In this document: piece by piece, positions 14,383 to 19,706 of the stretch
Layout of the letters: every line of letters starts with the position of its first letter
Position numbering within the stretch: the stretch's first letter is position 1
Assembly: GCA_046496745.1 (NCBI GenBank)
Contig: JAWOGQ010000008.1
Coordinates: 1 to 19,706, forward strand
Source: JBNJGT01 sp046496745
GTDB lineage: Archaea; Nanobdellota; Nanobdellia; Woesearchaeales; JACJVW01
Direction of reading: 5' to 3'
DNA: 19,706 nucleotides
Program-made: the position numbers and the translations under genes
The notes under the pieces: generated by a model
What the model saw: only the letters and a program-made list of their open reading frames with translations
Database searches by the model: none
What the model was told of the DNA's origin: nothing

Positions 14383-15155
14383 GCACCGACCCCCGAAAAT
14401 CTTTTGATTGCCATGCGCCAGAGAAAGGCAGCAAGTATCCCAAGAAATAATATCCAGAAACCTTGCATTAGAAAGGCTGTTATAAGATCATCTATCCTTC
14501 CAAGATATATCATCGTGGGAGTATACGACATATATTGGAAAGGAAGATATGCCAATATCCTCTGTGCTGTTTGAGGAAATAAATCAAGTGGCAAAAGCAT
14601 TCCTGAGGCAAATTGTATCCCCAGACTCACAAGCCACGAAAAAGATCTTATATTCACGAACCAGAATGCCAAAGTTCCAACAATCAAGAAAATCAGATAC
14701 GCTATTATGAATGCAAACAGCGCTGAAATCATGAACGGGAAAACGGCTCCCAATACAAAATAGTCAGTGAAGAAAATCAGGAATATCCCCAATACTGGTA
14801 AAATCTCAACAATCATTGCAAAAGCGCGTACTGCTATCTTCTTGATGAATTGAAGCCATACTACTGATACAGGTTTTAGCATATATACCACGAAATTCCC
14901 ATGCCTTATCTTGTCTTCAAGGAATTGGTGCACATCATCATAAGTAAAGATAGTAAGAAAAGTATTGATCATGAAATAGCTTATTAGCATGGATAGGCTA
15001 AATCCTTGTATCTTATCGATTCCATTCATCTCATAAAGTGCTGACCAGATGAACACAAGAACAAAGAATCGCAAAGGAGTATTGATTACTGTAAAAAACA
15101 TTTGGGCCCTATATGCAATAGCCTCTTTCCAGTAAAACTTGGCCAAGTAGAACAT
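14379..15155 (-). CDS. ABC-2 family permease (COG4587-like)
   Basis: A 258-residue membrane protein with about six predicted helices. The N-terminal pattern (KFYWKEAIAYRAQMFFTVINTPLR) and the central EDKIRHGNFVVYMLKPVS are equivalent to the RxGxxxxxLxRP segment of its sister permease and of daunorubicin-type exporters. It is the first gene of the exporter operon. A TATA box at leaderless distance and a perfect 13-bp palindrome stand upstream, so this gene probably carries the control point for the whole transporter. Likely cargo classes are drugs, lipids or glycans; sequence alone does not decide. Confidence 0.88.
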   Translation of the reverse strand: MFYLAKFYWKEAIAYRAQMFFTVINTPLRFFVLVFIWSALYEMNGIDKIQGFSLSMLISYFMINTFLTIFTYDDVHQFLEDKIRHGNFVVYMLKPVSVVWLQFIKKIAVRAFAMIVEILPVLGIFLIFFTDYFVLGAVFPFMISALFAFIIAYLIFLIVGTLAFWFVNIRSFSWLVSLGIQFASGMLLPLDLFPQTAQRILAYLPFQYMSYTPTMIYLGRIDDLITAFLMQGFWILFLGILAAFLWRMAIKRFSGVGA

Positions 15156-15175
15156 ATGGTCTCTTCAAGAGGTTT

Positions 15176-15190
15176 CATTTATATATTTTT
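15176..15190 (-). promoter_or_regulatory. TATA box of the ABC exporter operon
   Basis: Minus-strand AAAAATATATAAATG places its TATA core about 27-30 bases before the ATG at 15155, so the operon mRNA is probably leaderless. Confidence 0.55.
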
Positions 15191-15195
15191 GGACC

Positions 15196-15208
15196 TGATA
15201 ACTTATCA
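15196..15208. promoter_or_regulatory. Candidate operator: 13-bp perfect palindrome
   Basis: TGATAACTTATCA (TGATAA-C-TTATCA) lies 5 bases upstream of the TATA region of the exporter operon. A dimeric regulator bound here could block or help TBP/TFB, as MarR/TetR/GntR-type regulators do. The 3' end of the small membrane-protein gene begins 8 bases further away. Confidence 0.4.
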
Positions 15209-15216
15209 AAACCACA

Positions 15217-15393
15217 TTAATCATCATACCTAATAACCAGGTCGTTTATCCTGAAGACAAAAGGAAGCATCCAGTTTGTAGCAGGTGTTATGATGCAAAG
15301 CACTGAAAGCACAGCTCTCAACAGGGTCTTTGGGATACGGATTGCTGACCCGTAACTTTGCTGGTTCCAATAGACTCTCTCTGCGTAATTCAT
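15217..15393 (-). CDS. Small membrane protein, unknown function
   Basis: A 58-residue protein starting MNYAERVYWN with a hydrophobic centre (about 23-48: TLLRAVLSVLCIITPATNWMLPFVF) that could form one membrane helix or a short hairpin, then a charged tail (RINDLVIRYDD). The frame is open upstream to 15606, but that part overlaps the start of the CYTH gene. The ATG at 15393 lies at leaderless distance from a clear minus-strand TATA box (GCTATATAAAGG, 15414-15425), which supports the short form. It lies upstream of, and in the same direction as, the ABC exporter operon, so a link to the exporter is possible but unproven. I do not recognise a family. Confidence 0.5.
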   Translation of the reverse strand: MNYAERVYWNQQSYGSAIRIPKTLLRAVLSVLCIITPATNWMLPFVFRINDLVIRYDD

Positions 15394-15413
15394 GAGAATT
15401 CTAAGAGAATGGA

Positions 15414-15425
15414 CCTTTATATAGC
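15414..15425 (-). promoter_or_regulatory. TATA box of the small membrane-protein gene
   Basis: Minus-strand GCTATATAAAGG lies about 27-30 bases before the ATG at 15393. No other start codon on this strand fits it. Confidence 0.5.
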
Positions 15426-15495
15426 TCACACGCGAATGTCCAGTGAATGTGATATTCCTGAGTTGTCCGAGTTTTTCGAAAACTTGACCCTCAAC

Positions 15496-15505
15496 TTTTA
15501 TAAAA
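15496..15505 (+). promoter_or_regulatory. TATA box of the CYTH-domain gene
   Basis: TTTTATAAAA starts 31 bases before the ATG at 15527, which is leaderless spacing with a strong consensus. Confidence 0.6.
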
Positions 15506-15526
15506 CAGAGCATATCCAAGGCTTTT

Positions 15527-16030
15527 ATGATTGAGCTTGAAAAGACATACCTGTTAAGATACATACCTGACATCTCAGGATGTGAATATACTGAAGTCAT
15601 GGACACCTATTTTCCCTTGACAAGACACCCGGTACTCCGGCTCAGGAAAAGTGATAAGTACCAACTGACAAAGAAAACCCCGATTGACAACAATGCATCC
15701 ATGCAAGAAGAGCAGACAATCGACCTATCCTCTGATGAATACCAGGCATTAAGTGAGATAGAAGGCAAAAAGCTAAGGAAGATACGCTACCGCTATCATT
15801 ATAACGGCCATGTAGCAGAGATTGACGTATTCAAGGATGCCCTTGAAGGCCTGGTTCTGGTTGATTTCGAATTTGCTACAGAAAAAGAAAAGGCAGCTTT
15901 TGAGATTCCTGAGTTTTGCCTTGCAGATGTGACCCATGAGGATTTTATCGCCGGAGGCATGCTTTGCGGCAAGAGCTATGAGGACATCGAGGCAGACCTA
16001 AAACGCTTTGGGTATAAGAGATTAGGTTGA
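15527..16030 (+). CDS. CYTH-domain protein / triphosphate tunnel metalloenzyme
   Basis: A 167-residue single CYTH domain. The N-terminal ExEK signature is IELEK (Glu3, Glu5, Lys6). Basic tunnel residues follow: RLRK (Arg38, Arg40), TKK (Lys49-50), RKIRYRY (Arg87, Arg89). Metal-binding acidic pairs are EIDVF (Glu98, Asp100) and VDFEF (Asp113, Glu115). Such enzymes hydrolyse inorganic triphosphate or nucleoside/thiamine triphosphate, or make cAMP (class IV cyclase). Length fits the short TTM group, for which tripolyphosphatase is the most common activity. There is no CHAD domain. The pyrophosphatase at 2333 might complete polyphosphate breakdown, but the two are not in one operon. Confidence 0.85.
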   Translation: MIELEKTYLLRYIPDISGCEYTEVMDTYFPLTRHPVLRLRKSDKYQLTKKTPIDNNASMQEEQTIDLSSDEYQALSEIEGKKLRKIRYRYHYNGHVAEIDVFKDALEGLVLVDFEFATEKEKAAFEIPEFCLADVTHEDFIAGGMLCGKSYEDIEADLKRFGYKRLG

Positions 16031-16046
16031 TTCCTTTCAAATCATT

Positions 16047-16057
16047 ACTTGATAGTA
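16047..16057 (+). promoter_or_regulatory. Shared upstream element ACTTGATAGTA, copy 1
   Basis: The 11-mer starts 27 bases upstream of the TATA-type CTTTTAAGG (16074-16082) of the glycosyltransferase gene. An identical 11-mer occupies the same position before the 17896 gene. It is a candidate binding site for a transcription factor. Confidence 0.45.
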
Positions 16058-16073
16058 GCAAAAAATAAAAAAG

Positions 16074-16082
16074 CTTTTAAGG
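16074..16082 (+). promoter_or_regulatory. TATA box of the glycosyltransferase gene
   Basis: CTTTTAAGG lies 30 bases before the ATG at 16104, which is leaderless spacing. Confidence 0.5.
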
Positions 16083-16103
16083 AAACCCTCACTACTTTTA
16101 GAC

Positions 16104-16967
16104 ATGGATACGGTCGTAGTGACGCCTACTTATTGCACCCATGAAAACCAGCGGCAGGACAAGCTTTATCAGACAATTCTCACAGTCAAAGCTCAGACAG
16201 AGCCAGCTTACCATGTTGTGGTTGATGATGGCAGTACCGATGATACCTTCTCCTGGCTTGAAAAGCTGGCAGAAAGAAATGATCACCTTCGCGTCTATAG
16301 AAAGGAAAACGGTGGTTCAAGTTCTGCCATAAACCTGGGGATCGAAAAGGCAATACAGCTTGATCCTGCCTACATCACTGTCTGCCATTCAGACGATCTC
16401 CTTACCTCATACAGCATTGAGATGAGGAAAAGACTTATGCAGGAAAAGGATGTATCCTTCTCATACACCGACATGTTGATCCTTTATGAAGAGCAGGATC
16501 TCCTACGTCGAAAGTCAGCCTCTCCTCTTGGAGAGAACCTGTTTGAGAATCTTCTGCAACACAAGACCATCCCCTTCCCGACAATGTTCTGGAAGACAGA
16601 ACTTTTGCAGCATGTTGGCGGATTTGATGAGAACCTCACTTCCGCAGAGGATTGGGACATCGCCATACGTTCAGCTAAGACCTTATCAGAAAAAGGTCTG
16701 AACCATGCAGTTTCATCAAACATCTCCACCATCTATAGGGTCCATGACAAGAATCTTGCCTATCAGAACCTGCGTGATGGTACAAGGTGGCGGGCATATA
16801 AGCGCATCCTGGGAAAACATCTTTCCGGTACAGCCTACCAGACTGCACTCATGAAGGAAGCCTGTGGGCTATCGGTTCGCATGTTGCCAACCCCTATCAT
16901 GAAGTATCTCAGGCTCATGAGGGATACCTTTGAATCCTGGCAGTTTCAGTACTCCCCGAGAACCTAA
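16104..16967 (+). CDS. Family 2 glycosyltransferase
   Basis: A 287-residue GT-A-fold glycosyltransferase. It begins with the Rossmann-like strand TVVVTPTY. The nucleotide-binding DDGSTDDT (41-48) follows, then the DxD-type motif CHSDDLL (94-100; Asp97, Asp98), which coordinates the metal and sugar nucleotide. AEDWDIAIR (181-189) contains the ED acceptor-side/base motif of GT2 enzymes. There is no membrane helix, so it acts on the cytoplasmic face, probably adding a sugar to a lipid carrier or surface glycan. The donor and acceptor are unknown. It may serve glycosylation of surface proteins such as the sequon-rich one at 4930. It shares the upstream element ACTTGATAGTA with the 17896 gene. Confidence 0.9.
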   Translation: MDTVVVTPTYCTHENQRQDKLYQTILTVKAQTEPAYHVVVDDGSTDDTFSWLEKLAERNDHLRVYRKENGGSSSAINLGIEKAIQLDPAYITVCHSDDLLTSYSIEMRKRLMQEKDVSFSYTDMLILYEEQDLLRRKSASPLGENLFENLLQHKTIPFPTMFWKTELLQHVGGFDENLTSAEDWDIAIRSAKTLSEKGLNHAVSSNISTIYRVHDKNLAYQNLRDGTRWRAYKRILGKHLSGTAYQTALMKEACGLSVRMLPTPIMKYLRLMRDTFESWQFQYSPRT

Positions 16968-17281
16968 AACTATTTTCTCCAGAAAAAACGAGTAAACCTT
17001 GATAGATGAAACCCCTGTTGATGAAGCATCCATGCAATAAGAGCAGACATCACTTTATCACATTGCAGCTCATAAAGACACATTAGCGCATGAAAGAGGA
17101 GTTTTTCGAATAATTCCGGCATCGACTTCGGCTTCCTTTTTAAAAAGAGGTGACACGTTGCACACAACACCTCCCCCTGTCACCTTATATAGAGACATCG
17201 GCCTTCGTAATAATGATGCATTTTTTCGAAAAACTCATGAAAGAGTAAAAATTAAAAACCAGAAAGCCTGAACAGGAAGTT
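16968..17281. other. Gene-poor gap with a two-way TATA box
   Basis: No secure gene is seen in these 314 bases. CCTTATATAGAG at 17183-17194 is TATA-like on both strands. On the plus strand it stands ~30 bases before ATG at 17213, which opens only an 11-residue frame (MMHFFEKLMKE, stop at 17248). On the minus strand a frame from GTG at 17170 to 16970 (66 residues, cysteine-containing and amphipathic) is possible, but its start does not fit the TATA spacing well. The 12-mer TTCGAAAAACTC lies at 17225-17236 and inverted at 17099-17110. AATTAAAAA at 17250-17258 is the likely TATA box for the next gene. Confidence 0.4.
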
Positions 17282-17740
17282 ATGCCCTACATAAGATTCA
17301 GCCTGGTTTTTGTATTGGCACACACATTATGTTATGTCTTAGCTGGTGTACTCGACCTTCAATTAGCAAAGAAGATCTATTCCGGAAAAGACAGGTTATT
17401 CAAGTCTTTAAGGGACATGAATGACCCTGAAGAAAGCAGGAGAATAGCCCGGTTACTGGTGCCTTCACAGGTTGCAAGAGGTTTATTGATGTCTATAGTG
17501 CTTTATCCTATTTTGCCATATCTACTTGAACTATCCTTTTTGACACGATTCATTTTCATTTCCAGTCTTATGTTCATCTATACAGATTTTTCCAGCGCAG
17601 TGCCTTTCTCAAATACTATAGAAGGGATAGTCTATCTAAAGAAAGAATTTGTGCAGAAGAAGGTATTCTGGACAATTCAGCTTGAAGCAATCATGTATAG
17701 TTTGATGTTTGGATTTATTGTTGCATTTTTTATTGTCTGA
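17282..17740 (+). CDS. Four-helix membrane protein, unknown function
   Basis: A 152-residue protein with hydrophobic segments at about 5-24, 65-82, 85-102 and 133-152. Between the first two lies a long charged loop (29-58; KKIYSGKDRLFKSLRDMNDPEESRR) that is probably cytoplasmic. There is no recognised family, signal sequence or catalytic motif. An A/T-rich TATA-like stretch (17250-17258) about 30 bases before the ATG supports the start. The 3' end (ATGTTTGGATTT, 17705-17716) recurs at 17771-17782 just beyond the stop, perhaps the trace of a small duplication. Confidence 0.7.
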   Translation: MPYIRFSLVFVLAHTLCYVLAGVLDLQLAKKIYSGKDRLFKSLRDMNDPEESRRIARLLVPSQVARGLLMSIVLYPILPYLLELSFLTRFIFISSLMFIYTDFSSAVPFSNTIEGIVYLKKEFVQKKVFWTIQLEAIMYSLMFGFIVAFFIV

Positions 17741-17836
17741 ATATCTGGTCTGTGAACGAGAACGCACAGGATGTTTGGATTTCTTGTAGCATCTGAAATA
17801 GGATAACCACATCTCTTGGATTCTTGATGGTCAATC

Positions 17837-17847
17837 ACTTGATAGTA
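17837..17847 (+). promoter_or_regulatory. Shared upstream element ACTTGATAGTA, copy 2
   Basis: Identical to 16047-16057, and again exactly 27 bases upstream of the first base of the TATA-type element (CTTTATAAG at 17864). A TCA lies a few bases before both copies. Confidence 0.45.
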
Positions 17848-17863
17848 ACTACACACTGGAAAA

Positions 17864-17872
17864 CTTTATAAG
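17864..17872 (+). promoter_or_regulatory. TATA box of the 17896 gene
   Basis: CTTTATAAG lies 32 bases before the ATG at 17896, which is leaderless spacing and a near-perfect TATA consensus. Confidence 0.6.
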
Positions 17873-17895
17873 AAAGTATATCTTTCCCATCGTCG

Positions 17896-18570
17896 ATGTT
17901 TGACTCAAAGCTGGATTTCTATTGCGATATAAGGGCCGATGAAAAGGTTCAGAACCTCGGAGCAGAAAACAGGATAAGAGACTTAGTAGAAACGATGGAT
18001 TTTTATGTGTATGAGGCAAACAGGGCCTCTTTTCTTACATACCGTAAGGCTCATATCCCCATGGAATGTGACTTTGAAGACATACAATCAATAGCCTATC
18101 TTGTAGGGACCTTCTGGCATGAGAAGAACTTCTTGCAGCGCATTTTTACGGACCCATTCACCCCTGAGATAGAAAAATACTCTTGCCTCTATGAACAACT
18201 GGAAGCTGGTGAAACAACAAGCAAGGCACCTGCAGATCAGCTATATGCCAAAAGCCAGGATCATGCAACCCGGATGGAACAGCTGTACAATCTTGCAGAT
18301 GCAGGAGACCTGATTCGAGAGTTCTATAAAAAAGAATCAATTGATGGGCTTGAAAGGATAAGAAATGGTGATTTCTCCGGCATATTCTCCTTCTGGGATA
18401 ACGAAGAGTTATCATCCAGGCAGATATCGCAGGTTTCGCATAACTTCAGAAGACAGGCAGGCATAAACGGGATTATTTCCGTGATTAACTATTTTGCCTA
18501 CCTCCAAAAGGAAGAATTTCCTGATCCTGTCCAGGAAGTCGAAAAGATGTATAAAATATACGATAAATAA
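17896..18570 (+). CDS. Helical soluble protein of unknown function
   Basis: A 224-residue acidic, apparently all-helical protein that I do not recognise. It has no signal peptide, membrane helix or clear catalytic motif. Aromatic-rich segments (MDFYVYEANRASFLTYRKAH near 35-54; IFSFWDNEELSS near 162-173) alternate with charged helices. The C-terminal part (about 174-222) looks like a compact helical bundle. The strong TATA box and normal codon use support a real gene. It shares an upstream 11-mer with the glycosyltransferase gene, so the two may be expressed under the same condition. The histidine-kinase gene starts 43 bases after its stop, with its own TATA box. Confidence 0.7.
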   Translation: MFDSKLDFYCDIRADEKVQNLGAENRIRDLVETMDFYVYEANRASFLTYRKAHIPMECDFEDIQSIAYLVGTFWHEKNFLQRIFTDPFTPEIEKYSCLYEQLEAGETTSKAPADQLYAKSQDHATRMEQLYNLADAGDLIREFYKKESIDGLERIRNGDFSGIFSFWDNEELSSRQISQVSHNFRRQAGINGIISVINYFAYLQKEEFPDPVQEVEKMYKIYDK

Positions 18571-18582
18571 TGACACAAAATT

Positions 18583-18590
18583 ATTTATAT
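18583..18590 (+). promoter_or_regulatory. TATA box of the histidine-kinase gene
   Basis: ATTTATAT lies 30 bases before the GTG at 18613, so the kinase start is probably leaderless and begins with GTG. Confidence 0.5.
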
Positions 18591-18612
18591 TACTCTTACT
18601 TCCCTCGAGGTA

Positions 18613-19706
18613 GTGAACCACTACAGAAACAAGATCAGATTTCTCGAGGAGAGAATAGATATCCTTGAAAAGGCATTAAAACAGAAAGAAGAATCCTTCA
18701 AGAATGATTTTTTTTCTTCTGGTGAACCCCTTTACCTTACTGATGAGAATGAAAGGATAGTTGATGGTAATGCTTCATTTATCAGATTAATTGGACAGGA
18801 ACCTCATATTGGCATCACTATAGACAATCTTCTAGGAAATGAAGTCTCACGATTGCCTTCTCCCCATGAAAATCTCAGCCTGAACATAGTAAAAACAGGC
18901 AAATACAGGGAAATATTCGAAGAGGCTCCAATAGGAATCTTTCAGACCGACTCAGAAGGCAGGCTCTATGATATGAACCCAGCCATGTTAAGGATACTTA
19001 AAGCAGGAAGCAAGAAAGAACTCAGGGCTTACAGCCATATCAACACCCTTTATGCAGATCCTGAGCGCAGGAAAGAATTTCTCGACTTACTTAGGAAAAG
19101 GGAAAGGGTTGAAAATTTCGAGTATGAAGGCAAAGACATAAACGGAGATCCCATATGGTTGAACATGAACGCCCGTGTTTCCAGGCGATTAGAAGACGGT
19201 AACTTCATCATTGATGGTTTTGTGACAGATATAACAGAACAAAAACATGCTGAATCAGGCCTTTCAACAAGCGAGAGACGATACAGGGAATACATAGATA
19301 ATTCTCCAGTTGGAATTTTTATTGTAGATGATAATGGTACATACATCGATGTCAATGAAGCAGCCTGCCAGATGGTTGGTTATTCTAGTGATGAGCTTAT
19401 TGGAATGTCAATAAAAGATATAGGTGCACCAGGCATAGATCATGCCGATAGATTCAGAAGCTTAAAAGAGACCGGAAAATTTGAGGCAGAATATCATCTG
19501 ATGCACAAGGATGGCCATCATATTGATGTGGAATTTAAAGCTGTTGCTCTTTCTGATGACAATTATATGGCACTTTGTTCAGATATAACAGAAAAGAAAA
19601 GGTCCCAGCGAGCAGTTGCCCAAAAGACAAAGATGGAGTCAATAGGAAATCTTGCAGCAGGTGTAGCACATGATTTCAATAACATACTAAGTTCCATAAT
19701 GGGTTT
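18613..19706 (+). CDS. PAS-domain sensor histidine kinase (cut by window end)
   Basis: An open frame of 364 codons with no stop before the window ends. The GTG start follows a TATA box at leaderless distance. A short N-terminal coiled coil (about 5-32) leads to a partial PAS-like segment (about 37-80). Two complete PAS domains follow, at about 100-212 (EEAPIGIFQTDSEGRLYDMN ... FVTDITEQK) and 223-330 (YIDNSPVGIFIVDDNG ... CSDITEKK). The HisKA phosphoacceptor helix begins with MESIGNLAAGVAHDFNNILS, where His353 would be phosphorylated. The ATP-binding HATPase domain must lie beyond the window. No transmembrane segment is visible, so it is a cytoplasmic sensor of a small ligand or redox state. 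The class is very secure; signal and response partner are unknown. Confidence 0.88.
   Translation, partial: MNHYRNKIRFLEERIDILEKALKQKEESFKNDFFSSGEPLYLTDENERIVDGNASFIRLIGQEPHIGITIDNLLGNEVSRLPSPHENLSLNIVKTGKYREIFEEAPIGIFQTDSEGRLYDMNPAMLRILKAGSKKELRAYSHINTLYADPERRKEFLDLLRKRERVENFEYEGKDINGDPIWLNMNARVSRRLEDGNFIIDGFVTDITEQKHAESGLSTSERRYREYIDNSPVGIFIVDDNGTYIDVNEAACQMVGYSSDELIGMSIKDIGAPGIDHADRFRSLKETGKFEAEYHLMHKDGHHIDVEFKAVALSDDNYMALCSDITEKKRSQRAVAQKTKMESIGNLAAGVAHDFNNILSSIMG

Noticed and set aside
15394..15606. Longer form (129 residues) of the small minus-strand membrane protein
   Set aside because: It overlaps the start and promoter of the CYTH gene, while a TATA box points to the internal ATG at 15393.
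16970..17170. 66-residue minus-strand frame starting GTG
   Set aside because: A TATA-like box is nearby, but the start is too close to it, another short frame fits as well, and no family is recognised. Left as part of the gap description.
1..19706. tRNA, rRNA or transposase genes
   Set aside because: No T-arm-like GTTCRANNC with a matching acceptor stem, no rRNA core sequence and no transposase motif was seen on reading both strands. This was by eye; tRNAscan and Rfam searches would settle it.

Overview
The window looks archaeal. It carries an intact archaeal-type (form III) RuBisCO, TATA-type promoters (TTTATAA or similar) at a nearly constant ~30 bases before many start codons, as expected for leaderless archaeal mRNAs, and a C-terminally membrane-anchored surface protein of the kind common in DPANN archaea. 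A DPANN lineage such as Woesearchaeota or Pacearchaeota is my best guess. It is inferred from gene content and protein style, not from a marker gene. No rRNA, tRNA, CRISPR array or insertion sequence was seen.

Layout. Positions 1-45 hold the tail of an upstream gene. Positions 128-2307 (+) hold a small SpoT/MESH1-like HD hydrolase that overlaps a spore-photoproduct-lyase-like radical SAM protein, then a six-helix membrane protein. Positions 2333-4260 (-) hold an M20 metallopeptidase followed by a family II (DHH) inorganic pyrophosphatase. At 4400-4648 (+) lies a tiny zinc-ribbon protein whose frame continues, after one TAA, into a transmembrane helix. Positions 4930-6996 (-) encode a large secreted, C-terminally anchored surface protein.

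The most unusual part is 7292-11200 (+). An intact RuBisCO gene is followed by a PHA-synthase-like alpha/beta hydrolase, then by the decayed and internally deleted remnant of a second RuBisCO gene, then by an orotate phosphoribosyltransferase. The last 71 bases of the remnant, including stop codon and TATA box, are identical to the end of the intact gene. The remnant's 5' part has instead diverged, largely at synonymous positions. The hydrolase therefore sits between 71-bp direct repeats, and the copy next to pyrE appears to supply the pyrE promoter.

After that come a patatin-like phospholipase (-), an unknown protein (+), a three-gene ABC-2 exporter operon (-; two permeases, then the ATPase), a small membrane protein (-), a CYTH/triphosphate-tunnel enzyme (+), a family 2 glycosyltransferase (+), a four-helix membrane protein (+), an unknown helical protein (+), and a PAS-PAS histidine kinase cut off by the window end (+).

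Initiation follows a two-mode pattern. Most first or solitary genes have the TATA box ~30 bases before the start and no leader. Genes inside operons (radical SAM, pyrophosphatase, exporter ATPase), and the RuBisCO, PHA-synthase-like and surface-protein genes, have purine-rich Shine-Dalgarno sequences. The glycosyltransferase and the 17896 gene share an 11-bp upstream element at the same distance from their TATA boxes, which suggests co-regulation.
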